Below, one piece after another: positions 25,505 to 34,619 of a DNA stretch of 64,000 nucleotides; the first letter of the stretch is position 1; every line of letters starts with the position of its first letter. The stretch is taken from the NCBI RefSeq assembly GCF_001269365.1, contig NZ_CXOM01000002.1, positions 8,001 through 72,000 on the forward strand, written 5' to 3'. The stretch comes from Limnohabitans sp. Rim11 (GTDB lineage: Bacteria; Pseudomonadota; Gammaproteobacteria; Burkholderiales; Burkholderiaceae_C). Under the pieces are notes generated by a model. That model was given only the letters and a program-made list of their open reading frames with translations. It searched no databases and was not told where the DNA came from. A program made the position numbers and the translations under genes.

Positions 25505-26892
25505 CGAACTTCATCTTCAACTGCTGCTGAAGGAGCTTCTGATTCTTTCTTGATTTTTTTAGAGATTCTGTTCAAGTAGTCTTTGTGCTTCTTGTACTTA
25601 GCCATCCAACTATCAGATGTAATTAAGTCGTGAATTATTTCAACAGCATCCATGATTTCAGGTGGCGTATATAAACTTGCCTCTGATGGACGCATGAAGA
25701 CCATTTCGTTTGCTTCAAGAAACGCTCTTACGTAAACGTAAAGAGTGTGATTCATCAAAAGCAAATCAGAAAATATGTCTGTTGGTTTATTTTCAAACAA
25801 TCCACTTTTAACATTCAAGTGCTCTAAGTTCATCATGTCGCCAAGTGGTGACTGAAATGGAAAGTGAAATTGCTTTCCACCATCTGCATAACTTGAACTT
25901 AATGGACTTGGCTGACTTGTCATCACCCATGACTTCAAATCTTTTGTGAATTTGGGATAACGAATCAGTTTTCTCGCCATTCCTACAGTCTGAAATGGAC
26001 TTGCACTGTCATAGCTGATGCGAAGTTTAGGGTTGCATTTTTCTCTAAGACTCAACTGAATCGCTGTCAACATTACAGCCCATGTAGGCTGAGAAACACC
26101 AAGTACGTGCATCCAATCTTGTCCATCTTCAAATGCACCATCGTCTCGCATTCGCAAGACGTTGTACATAACAGAGTCAAGACCACCTCGCCAACCTACT
26201 GAACCTGCAAGTGCCCATCCATCGAACTTGTACTTCTTAACACGACTCCACCAATACTCTGTATCCTCTTCATTAGTGCCTTGTATTACGTTAAGCCACT
26301 TAGTTTTGCCATGTTTGTTCTGCTTGATATGTTCAAGATTCTCAATAGTAAGTTGAGTCAACTGCTCTCTGCTACAAATCTTGAATGGACTTTTAGACGT
26401 TTTAGAAACAAGCACCCACAGTGGCATGTCAATCGTCATCGCATAGTCACTCGTTGCACAAAGCCAATCTACAACGTTGTCACGTACATCTCCACACTGC
26501 CTCCATGCTTCGCACATTTCATTTGCATCTTTAATTTTCTTTAAGTGCTCAGTGCCACTAAATGACCCCATGCCTATTTGGAAACCTCCACTATCACCAA
26601 GAATGATTGTTTTACTTTCCCCATTTGCATCTAGCGTTCTGTCTCTCAACGAAACAGAGCATTCTTTTGTGTCGTGTTTTTTGAACTGTCCTGCAGAGTA
26701 CAACCCATACTTGTAGTGCCACAGTTTGCTCTTTGGATTCATGTAATCAAGGTCTGATAACTTGAGTCCATTTGGAAATGGTCTTGACTTCTCTAGCTTC
26801 TTACTTGCATGAACGTTCTTCGAGTACCACTCTTGAATTGCAGGCAAATAGACTGCAAACTCGTCCCATCGTGGAGATAAATCAATGCTCAT
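25501..26892 (-). CDS. tRNA-guanine-transglycosylase-like (DpdA-like) enzyme without zinc site
   Basis: A 463-residue protein keeping the core signature of the TGT superfamily, which exchanges guanine for a 7-deazaguanine base: ILGDSGGFQIG (Asp100, matching the base-binding Asp), Asp155 in MTIDMP, NVIQG (203-205), FDGWALAGSVG (223-233), MHVLGVSQP and YDSASPF, whose Asp295 sits where the catalytic nucleophile lies. The CxCxxC zinc site of bacterial Tgt is absent; there is no Cys after residue 287. That and the mobile context point to DpdA-type paralogues, which modify DNA, rather than to housekeeping Tgt. No preQ0-synthesis or other dpd genes are nearby. It overlaps both neighbours by four bases. 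Confidence 0.8.
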   Translation of the reverse strand: MSIDLSPRWDEFAVYLPAIQEWYSKNVHASKKLEKSRPFPNGLKLSDLDYMNPKSKLWHYKYGLYSAGQFKKHDTKECSVSLRDRTLDANGESKTIILGDSGGFQIGMGSFSGTEHLKKIKDANEMCEAWRQCGDVRDNVVDWLCATSDYAMTIDMPLWVLVSKTSKSPFKICSREQLTQLTIENLEHIKQNKHGKTKWLNVIQGTNEEDTEYWWSRVKKYKFDGWALAGSVGWRGGLDSVMYNVLRMRDDGAFEDGQDWMHVLGVSQPTWAVMLTAIQLSLREKCNPKLRISYDSASPFQTVGMARKLIRYPKFTKDLKSWVMTSQPSPLSSSYADGGKQFHFPFQSPLGDMMNLEHLNVKSGLFENKPTDIFSDLLLMNHTLYVYVRAFLEANEMVFMRPSEASLYTPPEIMDAVEIIHDLITSDSWMAKYKKHKDYLNRISKKIKKESEAPSAAVEDEVR

Positions 26893-27527
26893 TGATTTTC
26901 CTTTTCATAGTACTCACGACTATTCATTGAATTTAATACAGCAATGTCAATCGAACATTCGTGCGCTTTATCAAGCAACTCTGCATAGTCCTCTTCATAC
27001 GCATCTTCAGTCCATTGCTTCAACAGCATTTCCTCGTACTCACGTTGATATCTCACATGCCCAATGCCATTAGCGTGATTCATTAATGAGTATTGCTTCT
27101 CCTCTGCTTTCATCGACAACTCTTTTAAGCAGTAACTTTGATGGTCAATCTTTCTCATCAGCCCTACGAACATCACATACATCATTGAGATGATGATGAG
27201 ACTCATCGTTGTCTGCTGCTCCCAAAAACTAAAAATTGAATTTCCAACAATTGCAACAAGTAAAAAAATGCCAATTTTCTTTAAGTTCTTTTCAACTAAC
27301 TCACTAGCCTCTTTTTCTGTTTTTTTCATTTCACTCAAATCACCATTGATTTGCCTTATTGCATGACTAGATGAAACGTACGTTTTTTTTCTGCGAATGA
27401 ATTCCATCCACTGCAAATCTGTAAACAATTCTGTTTTTTCATGAAGGTAGCTCGTCATCGACCTTAGACGTTTTTCAATGTTTTCTTTATCTTCCACTTG
27501 GAACTCCGTATCCAACGAATGCAGCAT
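26889..27527 (-). CDS. Coiled-coil protein with two membrane segments
   Basis: About 212 residues. A charged helical N-terminus leads into two adjacent hydrophobic segments (IGIFLLVAIVGNSIFSFW and TMSLIIISMMYVMFVGLM), followed by a long charged C-terminal helix. This resembles SLATT-type 2-TM effectors in outline, though no sequence signature proves it. The frame is open to 27623. The ATG at 27527 and a GTG at 27497 preceded by CGGAGTTCCAA are possible starts; the GTG leaves only an 11-base overlap with the 561-aa gene and may be the true one. Its stop overlaps the TGT-like start (ATGA). Confidence 0.7.
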   Translation of the reverse strand: MLHSLDTEFQVEDKENIEKRLRSMTSYLHEKTELFTDLQWMEFIRRKKTYVSSSHAIRQINGDLSEMKKTEKEASELVEKNLKKIGIFLLVAIVGNSIFSFWEQQTTMSLIIISMMYVMFVGLMRKIDHQSYCLKELSMKAEEKQYSLMNHANGIGHVRYQREYEEMLLKQWTEDAYEEDYAELLDKAHECSIDIAVLNSMNSREYYEKENQ

Positions 27528-29172
27528 TCTTTCGTCTGCCTGTTGAGTTGCTTGTTGGCACTGCAATGTAGTACTGTGCAATCTCTGTTTTATAAATGAA
27601 GCCAAGTGCATCTTCGTTTGCAATTAGCTTCACTCGCCCAACAATTGATTGTTCAGTTAATGCATTCAAAGTTGGTATCAAGTCTTTTGATAAGAATGTA
27701 AGTTTCAAATTCTTTTTCGACTTCTTAACGCTTGGGTCTAACAATCCCTTCGACTGCTTGTCGAAATGAGCACCAACACCATCGTAATGAATCACAAGAG
27801 ATGATTTTGTTAAGTCAACTCTTAAAAGCTGATTTCTTCTTTGGTTAACACTTGCTCCAAATGTTCGCAACCAATGATTTAGAAAGTTTGCATTAAATGA
27901 AGCGATCCAAGCTGCATCTACTTCAGCTTCCCATAGAGGTTCTGATGCAGTTGGATTGAAGTCTGCTTGTTGTTTACTCTGCTCAGCTAATGTGTCCAAG
28001 CTATAAAAGTATAGATTTCGTACATATCCATCAATCTTGTACTTTGACATGATGAAGTGTGTTGCTTTGACTTCATCGTCTTCGTTTTCAAGAATTTCTT
28101 TCCCACTAGCGATGTCGAAGAATGAAAGATTTTTTGCTTGAACAATCTGCTGCTCTACGAAAGTTCTGTCGTTTGCATTCAAGAACGTATCTGATTGAGT
28201 TTTGAATGGAAAGTCGAATGGTTTTGCAATCGTGACGACTGAGCAATCAGTTCTGTTTTCACTGAGCAAGAAGTCTTTAGTTTTTGCCCTATAAAGCAAT
28301 CGTTTGATTTGCTTCATTGGTTTCTTCTGTTCGTTGAGAACTTTTGACTTTGGTGCAAGACTTTGTCTGTGTTTTTCAAATGCAATTGGTAAGGCTTGCG
28401 TCTGTATCACTTCTGAAATCAATCTAAGCGTCTTAGGCGCTGAGTCTTGTTGACGCTTGTACGTCTTAATCATCGCTTCTGTAATCAGCGTATCGTTCTC
28501 TGTAATGCTGAGAATTTGATATTTTGATTCTGCTGTTCTTCGCACAAGTGCAAGTGCATAGCTTTTGTCATTTGTAACGATTGGTTGGTCACCCAAGTCC
28601 AATCTGATGATTGGTTTTGCATCGTTTGCAAAGTATTTTTCAGCGAGTTCCAAATGCTTTGCATTTAGAAGCAATGCATTCTCTTGCTCTCGTGTCTGTT
28701 TTGCTTTGCTTTTGCTCTTAGCACCTACTTCAATGTCTTGTTTACTTGCCAAGTCTTGAGTGATGCCAATCAATCCATTGACACCACCACTTGCTTGAAT
28801 AAACAAGATGATGTTTTCAATCGTATTGGCTTTGTATTTGTTTTTGTTTGTTTCAACTTCGTGATGCACTTTTCTCAGTGCTTGACTCCATTTTTGAAGT
28901 GAAGGTGAACGTCTTCCACTCCAATCAATTCGCCACATGAGTCTGATGACTCGAACAAAGTTTTCTTCGCCTTGATTTCTTGTTCTGATGTTGAACTCGT
29001 CATAGAGTTCATCTAAAAAGCCTTCGTATGCGTTTGCTTCTTTCCACCACACATATAGCTCTGCCAATCCTCGATACAGCATTCGTGTTGCTGAATCGTG
29101 CAATCGTGTCTGCTTGTCTGCTTCACTTGCGAGTTCATCTAATCGCTTGCGAAGTTCTTGTTTAGTTGCCAT
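27487..29172 (-). CDS. Unrecognised 561-aa protein, first gene of the TGT-like operon
   Basis: No family recognised. The N-terminal 130 residues are helical and charged (ATKQELRKRLDELASEADK), a basic linker follows near residues 150-165 (GAKSKSKAKQTREQE), and the rest looks alpha/beta with segments such as KPIIRLDLGDQPIV, SLVIHYDGVGAHF and IYKTEIAQYYIAVP. No membrane segment or signal peptide is seen. The start follows an AGGGGCGATGC ribosome site. It leads the minus-strand operon with the 2-TM, TGT-like, HEPN-like and tail-anchored genes and may supply target recognition, but that is a guess. Confidence 0.75.
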   Translation of the reverse strand: MATKQELRKRLDELASEADKQTRLHDSATRMLYRGLAELYVWWKEANAYEGFLDELYDEFNIRTRNQGEENFVRVIRLMWRIDWSGRRSPSLQKWSQALRKVHHEVETNKNKYKANTIENIILFIQASGGVNGLIGITQDLASKQDIEVGAKSKSKAKQTREQENALLLNAKHLELAEKYFANDAKPIIRLDLGDQPIVTNDKSYALALVRRTAESKYQILSITENDTLITEAMIKTYKRQQDSAPKTLRLISEVIQTQALPIAFEKHRQSLAPKSKVLNEQKKPMKQIKRLLYRAKTKDFLLSENRTDCSVVTIAKPFDFPFKTQSDTFLNANDRTFVEQQIVQAKNLSFFDIASGKEILENEDDEVKATHFIMSKYKIDGYVRNLYFYSLDTLAEQSKQQADFNPTASEPLWEAEVDAAWIASFNANFLNHWLRTFGASVNQRRNQLLRVDLTKSSLVIHYDGVGAHFDKQSKGLLDPSVKKSKKNLKLTFLSKDLIPTLNALTEQSIVGRVKLIANEDALGFIYKTEIAQYYIAVPTSNSTGRRKNAAFVGYGVPSGR

Positions 29173-29359
29173 GCATCGCCCCTATTCATCACAATCAAAA
29201 CGTTTATTGATTCTGACAATATAAGTGCTGTGAAGTTGCGTGTGCAGTGAAATTGCAGCTTCATACTATTTATTTTTTCCTTCACACTCAATGCACACTT
29301 GCACTGCGAAGGTCTGTCGACAACGCTCTACAAGCGTTTGCGAGTAGAATCATTTTTGT

Positions 29360-29450
29360 GGAGAGATGGCAGAGTGGTCGAATGTACCTGACTCGAAATC
29401 AGGCGTAGGGTTTTCCCCTACCGAGGGTTCGAATCCCTCTCTCTCCGCCA
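29360..29450 (+). tRNA. tRNA-Ser(CGA), complete, carried by the integrated element
   Basis: A 91-base tRNA including the encoded CCA. The acceptor stem GGAGAGA pairs perfectly with TCTCTCC. The D arm reads GGCAGAGTGGTCGAATGTACC, the anticodon stem-loop is CCTGACTCGAAATCAGG with anticodon CGA at 29394-29396, the long class II variable arm is GTAGGGTTTTCCCCTAC, and the T arm holds GGTTCGAATCC. It differs from the split chromosomal copy in the acceptor stem, variable arm and parts of the T arm, so it is not a simple duplicate. It supplies the tRNA destroyed by the insertion and lies 13 bases from the integrase stop. Confidence 0.96.
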
Positions 29451-29463
29451 TAATTCTTTTTGG

Positions 29464-30672
29464 TTACTTATTAGGTTCACTTTCCCAATCTTCGTAACCA
29501 AGTCTGTTGATGTTTCTCATTAACTGCCCTCCAAGCTGCTTTGCGTAATGCTCTTGAATCATCGCTACTGATGTTCGACAGTTGTTCGCAATTTCGTAGA
29601 TTGGTGCACCTCTCAACAGTCTGAAACAAATGTAAGTAGAACGCAACGACACAAAGTCACGCTTTGTAGATGGTGTTGTCTTCGTGTGCTTCAGCTTCGT
29701 TTTCTCAAGAATCTTGTTGAACATTGTTCTGTGATGAACCAAGAACAACTTCTCAGTTGAGTCTTTTGCTTTTGCGTGAGTCATTCCTCTACGCTTCAAG
29801 ATGCGCTCGTAAGCAGCAACAGCACCATAAAAACTCTGACAGTTCCCAATTCCTCGTTTACCTTTGATGTTCGAGATGACTAAGATTCGCTTGTCAGTTG
29901 TCTTTTCTTTGACGATTTTTACATCGCAGAAACGACATGCATTCATCTCTCCAACACGCATTCCTGTATTTGTTCCAAAAATCACATAGTCGTAGAGTTC
30001 AAGTGCATGTTGATGCAGCAGCTTGTCTCTTGTACTCAAATACTCAGCATGTGCAGCAATTGTTCGATGTAACTTTGAGTACTCGTGTGCAGTAAACCAC
30101 GCTCTAGTTGAGTTGTTCTTCTTTGTGTCGTATTCATCTTTGAACTGTGGCAACTGCTTCAAGATGCCTTGTCTGAACGCATAGTTCAAGACCATTCTGA
30201 TAGCGTTCTTGTACTGATGCAAAGTGCCACGCTTGATGCTTGGGTACGTAGCGACCATGTCTTCTTTGTACTTGTGCCAAGCTGTGTTGTCGATGTTCTG
30301 AACAGCTACTTTCTTGAAATAGTCTTTGACTCTAGAGTTCAAGATGCCTTCAATGCCCTCGTATGTCTTCAGACTACGCTGTCCTCTGTCCACAAACATA
30401 CTTTTATAGTTAGCAAGTGCTTCGTCTGCTAACTTCCCAAACTCATGCTTTGGAGACGAAATCTCGCCACTTGCAATCTCTGTCTGTTTGCTGAAGTACC
30501 AATCCTTAGCGAATGCTTTTGCAGCTTCAAGGTGCTTCTGCTTTGTTGATGCTCGTATGTACTTGCCCTTGAAGTGAAATCCACACCACCAAAAAGGCGA
30601 ACCACTACGCATGAAGACATGCACTTTGTCTTCAAGAATCGTTACAGATTGGGGGAGTTTGTTATCAGTCAT
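29464..30672 (-). CDS. int: Site-specific tyrosine integrase
   Basis: Phage-type integrase of 402 residues that would recombine the element at the tRNA-Ser anticodon arm. The C-terminal catalytic domain shows Arg in GTNTGMRVGEMNACRF, a second Arg in FVSLRSTYICFRLL and the nucleophile in MIQEHYAKQLGG. In the Arg-box the usual H-x-x-R reads SLRS, so the box II His appears replaced. The N-terminal half has arm-binding and core-binding parts. It is adjacent to the right att site and on the same strand as serS and the tRNA 5' half, so their promoter could drive it. Confidence 0.9.
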   Translation of the reverse strand: MTDNKLPQSVTILEDKVHVFMRSGSPFWWCGFHFKGKYIRASTKQKHLEAAKAFAKDWYFSKQTEIASGEISSPKHEFGKLADEALANYKSMFVDRGQRSLKTYEGIEGILNSRVKDYFKKVAVQNIDNTAWHKYKEDMVATYPSIKRGTLHQYKNAIRMVLNYAFRQGILKQLPQFKDEYDTKKNNSTRAWFTAHEYSKLHRTIAAHAEYLSTRDKLLHQHALELYDYVIFGTNTGMRVGEMNACRFCDVKIVKEKTTDKRILVISNIKGKRGIGNCQSFYGAVAAYERILKRRGMTHAKAKDSTEKLFLVHHRTMFNKILEKTKLKHTKTTPSTKRDFVSLRSTYICFRLLRGAPIYEIANNCRTSVAMIQEHYAKQLGGQLMRNINRLGYEDWESEPNK

Positions 30673-30797
30673 TTGGACTACACATTTGAGGCATCATTGA
30701 AAAATGATACTCCCAAAACTGATAATTGTGTAGTCCGTGTGTAGCTGCACAAAACCGATAAAAGCTAGTGTTTATGCGCTATAGAGAACGAAGTTGG

Positions 30798-30809
30798 CTG
30801 ATTTCGAGT
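30798..30809. repeat. Right attachment core (attR)
   Basis: CTGATTTCGAGT, identical to the left copy and to the corresponding part of the element-borne tRNA-Ser (read on the other strand). It marks the integrase-side junction with the serS region. Confidence 0.8.
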
Positions 30810-30840
30810 CAGGTACATTCGACCACTCTGCCACTTCTCC
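30798..30840 (-). pseudogene. 5' half of a split tRNA-Ser(CGA) gene
   Basis: Read on the minus strand it begins GGAGAAGTGGCAGAGTGG and continues through the D arm and anticodon loop to ATCAG; then tRNA sequence stops and element sequence begins (CCAACTTCG). It pairs with the 3' half at 17915-17973. It lies 49 bases after the serS stop, so the tRNA probably followed serS in one transcript. Confidence 0.88.
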
Positions 30841-30889
30841 TGCGTTCCACATTGCGGCTGGTCACTGCCGCAAATTCTATCAGTAGCCT

Positions 30890-32224
<1,335 letters not shown>

Positions 32225-32240
32225 TTAAGTGGCCAAAAAC

Positions 32241-33185
32241 TCATTGGCCATCGTTTAATTTTAGGCCCTTGGGCAAGGGAAATTTGATGGTCTCGGTCAC
32301 ACCGTCCAACTTGCGAATGGAGGTGGCGCCCAATGCGCGAAGACGCGCAATGACATCTTGCACCAGCACTTCGGGGGCTGAGGCTCCCGCAGTCAAACCG
32401 ACACGGTGCTTTCCTTCAAACCATTCATTTCGAAGTTCGTCGGCGCTGTCAATCATGTAACTGTCAGCGCCCATGCGCGAACCCAATTCGCGCAGTCGGT
32501 TGCTGTTGGAACTGGTGGGGCTACCCACCACCACCAACACATCCACTTCGGGGGCCATGAGCTTGACAGCATCTTGACGGTTTTGGGTGGCGTAGCAAAT
32601 GTCTTGTTGCTTGGGTTCGCGCACTTTTGGAAAGCGTTGCTTCACCGCCAACAAAATTTCTGCAGCATCGTCCACGCTCAAAGTGGTTTGAGTCACAACC
32701 GCTAACAGGTCTGTTTGTTTAGGTTGAACCTTGACCACATCATGGACGTCTTCCACCAGGTGAATGCCATCGGGCAATTGACCCATGGTGCCTTCTACTT
32801 CAGGGTGACCCTTGTGGCCAATCATGATGAACTCGTAACCCTCTTTGTGAAGCTTGGCCACTTCCACATGGACCTTGGTGACCAGGGGGCAGGTGGCATC
32901 AAAAATATTGAAACCACGTGCCTCTGCCTCGGCTTGAACGGCTTTGCTCACACCGTGTGCACTGAACACCAAAGTGGCGCCGGGCGGTACATCGCTCAGT
33001 TCTTCTATGAAGATGGCACCCTTGGTTTTAAGGTCGTTTACTACATAGGTGTTGTGCACAATCTCATGTCGCACATAGATGGGCCGGCCAAATTTGGCAA
33101 TGGCCGCTTCCACGATGTCGATCGCACGATCTACGCCTGCGCAAAAACCGCGAGGTTCAGCCAACAGAATTTCTTGTACGCCCAT
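32241..33185 (-). CDS. ispH: 4-hydroxy-3-methylbut-2-enyl diphosphate reductase
   Basis: Last step of the non-mevalonate isoprenoid pathway, reducing HMBPP to IPP and DMAPP with an iron-sulfur cluster. The 314-residue protein has the three conserved cluster cysteines in GFCAGVDRAI, DATCPLVTK and DICYATQNRQ, and the substrate-binding SSNSNRL and SAPE loops. It is downstream of the FKBP gene fkpB, as in many proteobacteria. A 13-base tandem repeat containing Shine-Dalgarno-like AAGGCAA lies directly before its start codon. It begins MGVQEILLAEPRGFC. Confidence 0.98.
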   Translation of the reverse strand: MGVQEILLAEPRGFCAGVDRAIDIVEAAIAKFGRPIYVRHEIVHNTYVVNDLKTKGAIFIEELSDVPPGATLVFSAHGVSKAVQAEAEARGFNIFDATCPLVTKVHVEVAKLHKEGYEFIMIGHKGHPEVEGTMGQLPDGIHLVEDVHDVVKVQPKQTDLLAVVTQTTLSVDDAAEILLAVKQRFPKVREPKQQDICYATQNRQDAVKLMAPEVDVLVVVGSPTSSNSNRLRELGSRMGADSYMIDSADELRNEWFEGKHRVGLTAGASAPEVLVQDVIARLRALGATSIRKLDGVTETIKFPLPKGLKLNDGQ

Positions 33186-33188
33186 AAG

Positions 33189-33253
33189 TTGCCTTTTAAA
33201 GTTGCCTTTTTAAATTGCCTTGATCAATTGCCTTGATCAATTGCCTTTGTTTG
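33189..33253. repeat. Five tandem 13-bp repeats before ispH
   Basis: Units begin at 33189, 33202, 33215, 33228 and 33241, each starting TTGCCTT. Units 3 and 4 are identical (TTGCCTTGATCAA) and the others vary in the last six bases. On the coding (minus) strand every unit carries AAGGCAA, a Shine-Dalgarno-like sequence; the unit nearest the ATG is at ribosome-site distance. Confidence 0.9.
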
Positions 33254-33265
33254 CCAAAAAAGGAT

Positions 33266-33709
33266 TTACAAAATACCAATCACATGCACTTCAAACGTCA
33301 CAGGGTGGCCTGCCAGCGGATGATTGAAGTCAAACAACACCGCGCCATCTTCAGCCACTTGCATCACCGCACCAGCGTAGGTGCCATGACCATCTGGCGT
33401 TGGAAACTGAACCACATCGCCTGGCACATAGTGCTCTTGTGAAGCACCCAACTGCGCCAACAGCTTGCGCGCCACCCATTGCTGCATATCAGGGTTGCGC
33501 TCTCCAAATGCCACGCCAGGCGCCAATTCAAAGGTGGTGCGCACGCCCTCTTCCAAACCCATCAAAGCTTCTTCCATGCCGGGCGACAACTCACCCGAGC
33601 CCAAAGACAAGGTGGCGGGCTTGTCTTCAAAGGTGTTGATCAGCGTGCCTTGAGGGCCAGCCAATCGGTAGTGCAAGGTTAAAAAAGAGCCCGCTTGAAC
33701 AGTGGTCAT
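33266..33709 (-). CDS. fkpB: FKBP-type peptidyl-prolyl isomerase, SlpA/FkpB type
   Basis: A 147-residue SlyD-like isomerase and chaperone. The FKBP core is visible in SFLTLHYRLAGPQG, the PATLSLGSGELSPGMEEALMG segment and the inserted-flap GVAFGERNPDM, and the C-terminal FDFNHPLAGHPVTFEVHV matches the SlpA/SlyD signature NHPLAG. It lacks a His-rich metal tail. It precedes ispH with an 80-base gap holding the tandem repeats. Cytoplasmic. Confidence 0.92.
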   Translation of the reverse strand: MTTVQAGSFLTLHYRLAGPQGTLINTFEDKPATLSLGSGELSPGMEEALMGLEEGVRTTFELAPGVAFGERNPDMQQWVARKLLAQLGASQEHYVPGDVVQFPTPDGHGTYAGAVMQVAEDGAVLFDFNHPLAGHPVTFEVHVIGIL

Positions 33710-33903
33710 AAAACTTCAGTTTGAAAAATGGACTTTGAACGCGCATCTGGCGCAATTCAAAGAAGGCCAATGAAAGTCCAATCAAGCCCATGCGCAGGGT
33801 ATTGGGTTCAGACTCCATCAGTCGAATGCGCCATTGTAAAAAGCTTCTGTGGCTTTCGCCCCAAAAAGCAGCCATCTGGGGCATTTATCTCGTCAGAAAA
33901 CCC

Positions 33904-34578
33904 ATGAATCTCCAAGAATTACCCCCAGACACCCGCCCGCGCGAAAAAATACTCACCCGAGGCCCAAGCGCTTTAAGCGATACAGAACTTCTGGCCCTGC
34001 TCCTCAGAACGGGTATTGCTGGGCGCAATGTGCTGCAATTGGCGCAAGACATGCTGCTTGCCAGCGGCGGACTGGCCAACTTGCTGCTCACGCCGCCCGC
34101 CAATCAGCGCGCCATCAAGGGTTTAGGGCCCGCCAAACAGTCCGAGTTGTTAGCCGTCATGGAATTGGCCAAACGGGCCATGGCCCAGCGACTCAGCACC
34201 CGAGAAGTGATGCAAAGCGCCGCCAGCGTTCAGCTTTACTTGCAACTGCATTTGGCGCACAAATCCCATGAGGTATTTGCCATGCTGTTTCTAGATTCAC
34301 AGCACCGCTTGGTCTGTATGGAAACCTTGTTCAGAGGCACCTTGAGCCAAACCAGCGTCTACCCCCGCGAGGTGGTTCTCCGAGCGCTTCACCACCACAG
34401 CGCGGCCGTGGTGTTGGCCCACAACCACCCCAGTGGTTCAGTTCACCCCAGTCCTGCCGATTTGCACCTCACCCAAAGCCTGAAAACGGCTTTGAACATG
34501 GTCGATGTTCGGGTCTTAGACCACGTCATCGTGGGGCCGGGACAAGCCTTTTCCATGGCCGAACAGGGTGTTTTGTAA
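33904..34578 (+). CDS. radC: RadC family protein (JAB domain)
   Basis: A 224-residue protein with a helix-hairpin-helix part (AIKGLGPAKQSELLAVMEL) and a C-terminal JAB/MPN metalloprotease-like domain with Glu in MLFLDSQHRLVCMET and the HNHPSG...D zinc motif (VLAHNHPSGSVHPSPADLHL). The family was once linked to DNA repair; its real function is unsettled. The frame is open from 33790, but MNLQELPPDTRPREK at 33904 is the family-typical start. It is divergent from fkpB. Confidence 0.93.
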   Translation: MNLQELPPDTRPREKILTRGPSALSDTELLALLLRTGIAGRNVLQLAQDMLLASGGLANLLLTPPANQRAIKGLGPAKQSELLAVMELAKRAMAQRLSTREVMQSAASVQLYLQLHLAHKSHEVFAMLFLDSQHRLVCMETLFRGTLSQTSVYPREVVLRALHHHSAAVVLAHNHPSGSVHPSPADLHLTQSLKTALNMVDVRVLDHVIVGPGQAFSMAEQGVL

Positions 34579-34619
34579 GCCAGCTCTTTTTTGCACAGAC
34601 CTTGTGGCAACATTGGCGG

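Larger units (their letters stand above)
17962..30809. mobile_element. Integrated element of about 12.8 kb inside tRNA-Ser(CGA)
   Basis: An AT-rich segment bounded by direct copies of CTGATTTCGAGT, at 17962-17973 and 30798-30809, each attached to one half of the same tRNA-Ser. A tyrosine integrase lies at the right end beside a complete tRNA-Ser that replaces the broken gene. Cargo includes an HUH Rep-like gene, a second small tyrosine recombinase, a NERD protein, a DMT exporter and a five-gene operon with a TGT-like enzyme. No capsid, tail, terminase or conjugation gene was recognised, so it looks like a small integrative plasmid or satellite rather than a complete phage. Confidence 0.85.

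Noticed and set aside
23465-29172. A complete dpd (7-deazaguanine in DNA) cluster
   Set aside because: Only the TGT-like enzyme resembles DpdA. No dpdB-K-like helicase or nuclease and no preQ0-synthesis gene was recognised.
30798-30840. Complete tRNA-Ser next to serS
   Set aside because: tRNA sequence stops after the anticodon arm; no variable arm, T arm or acceptor 3' strand follows.
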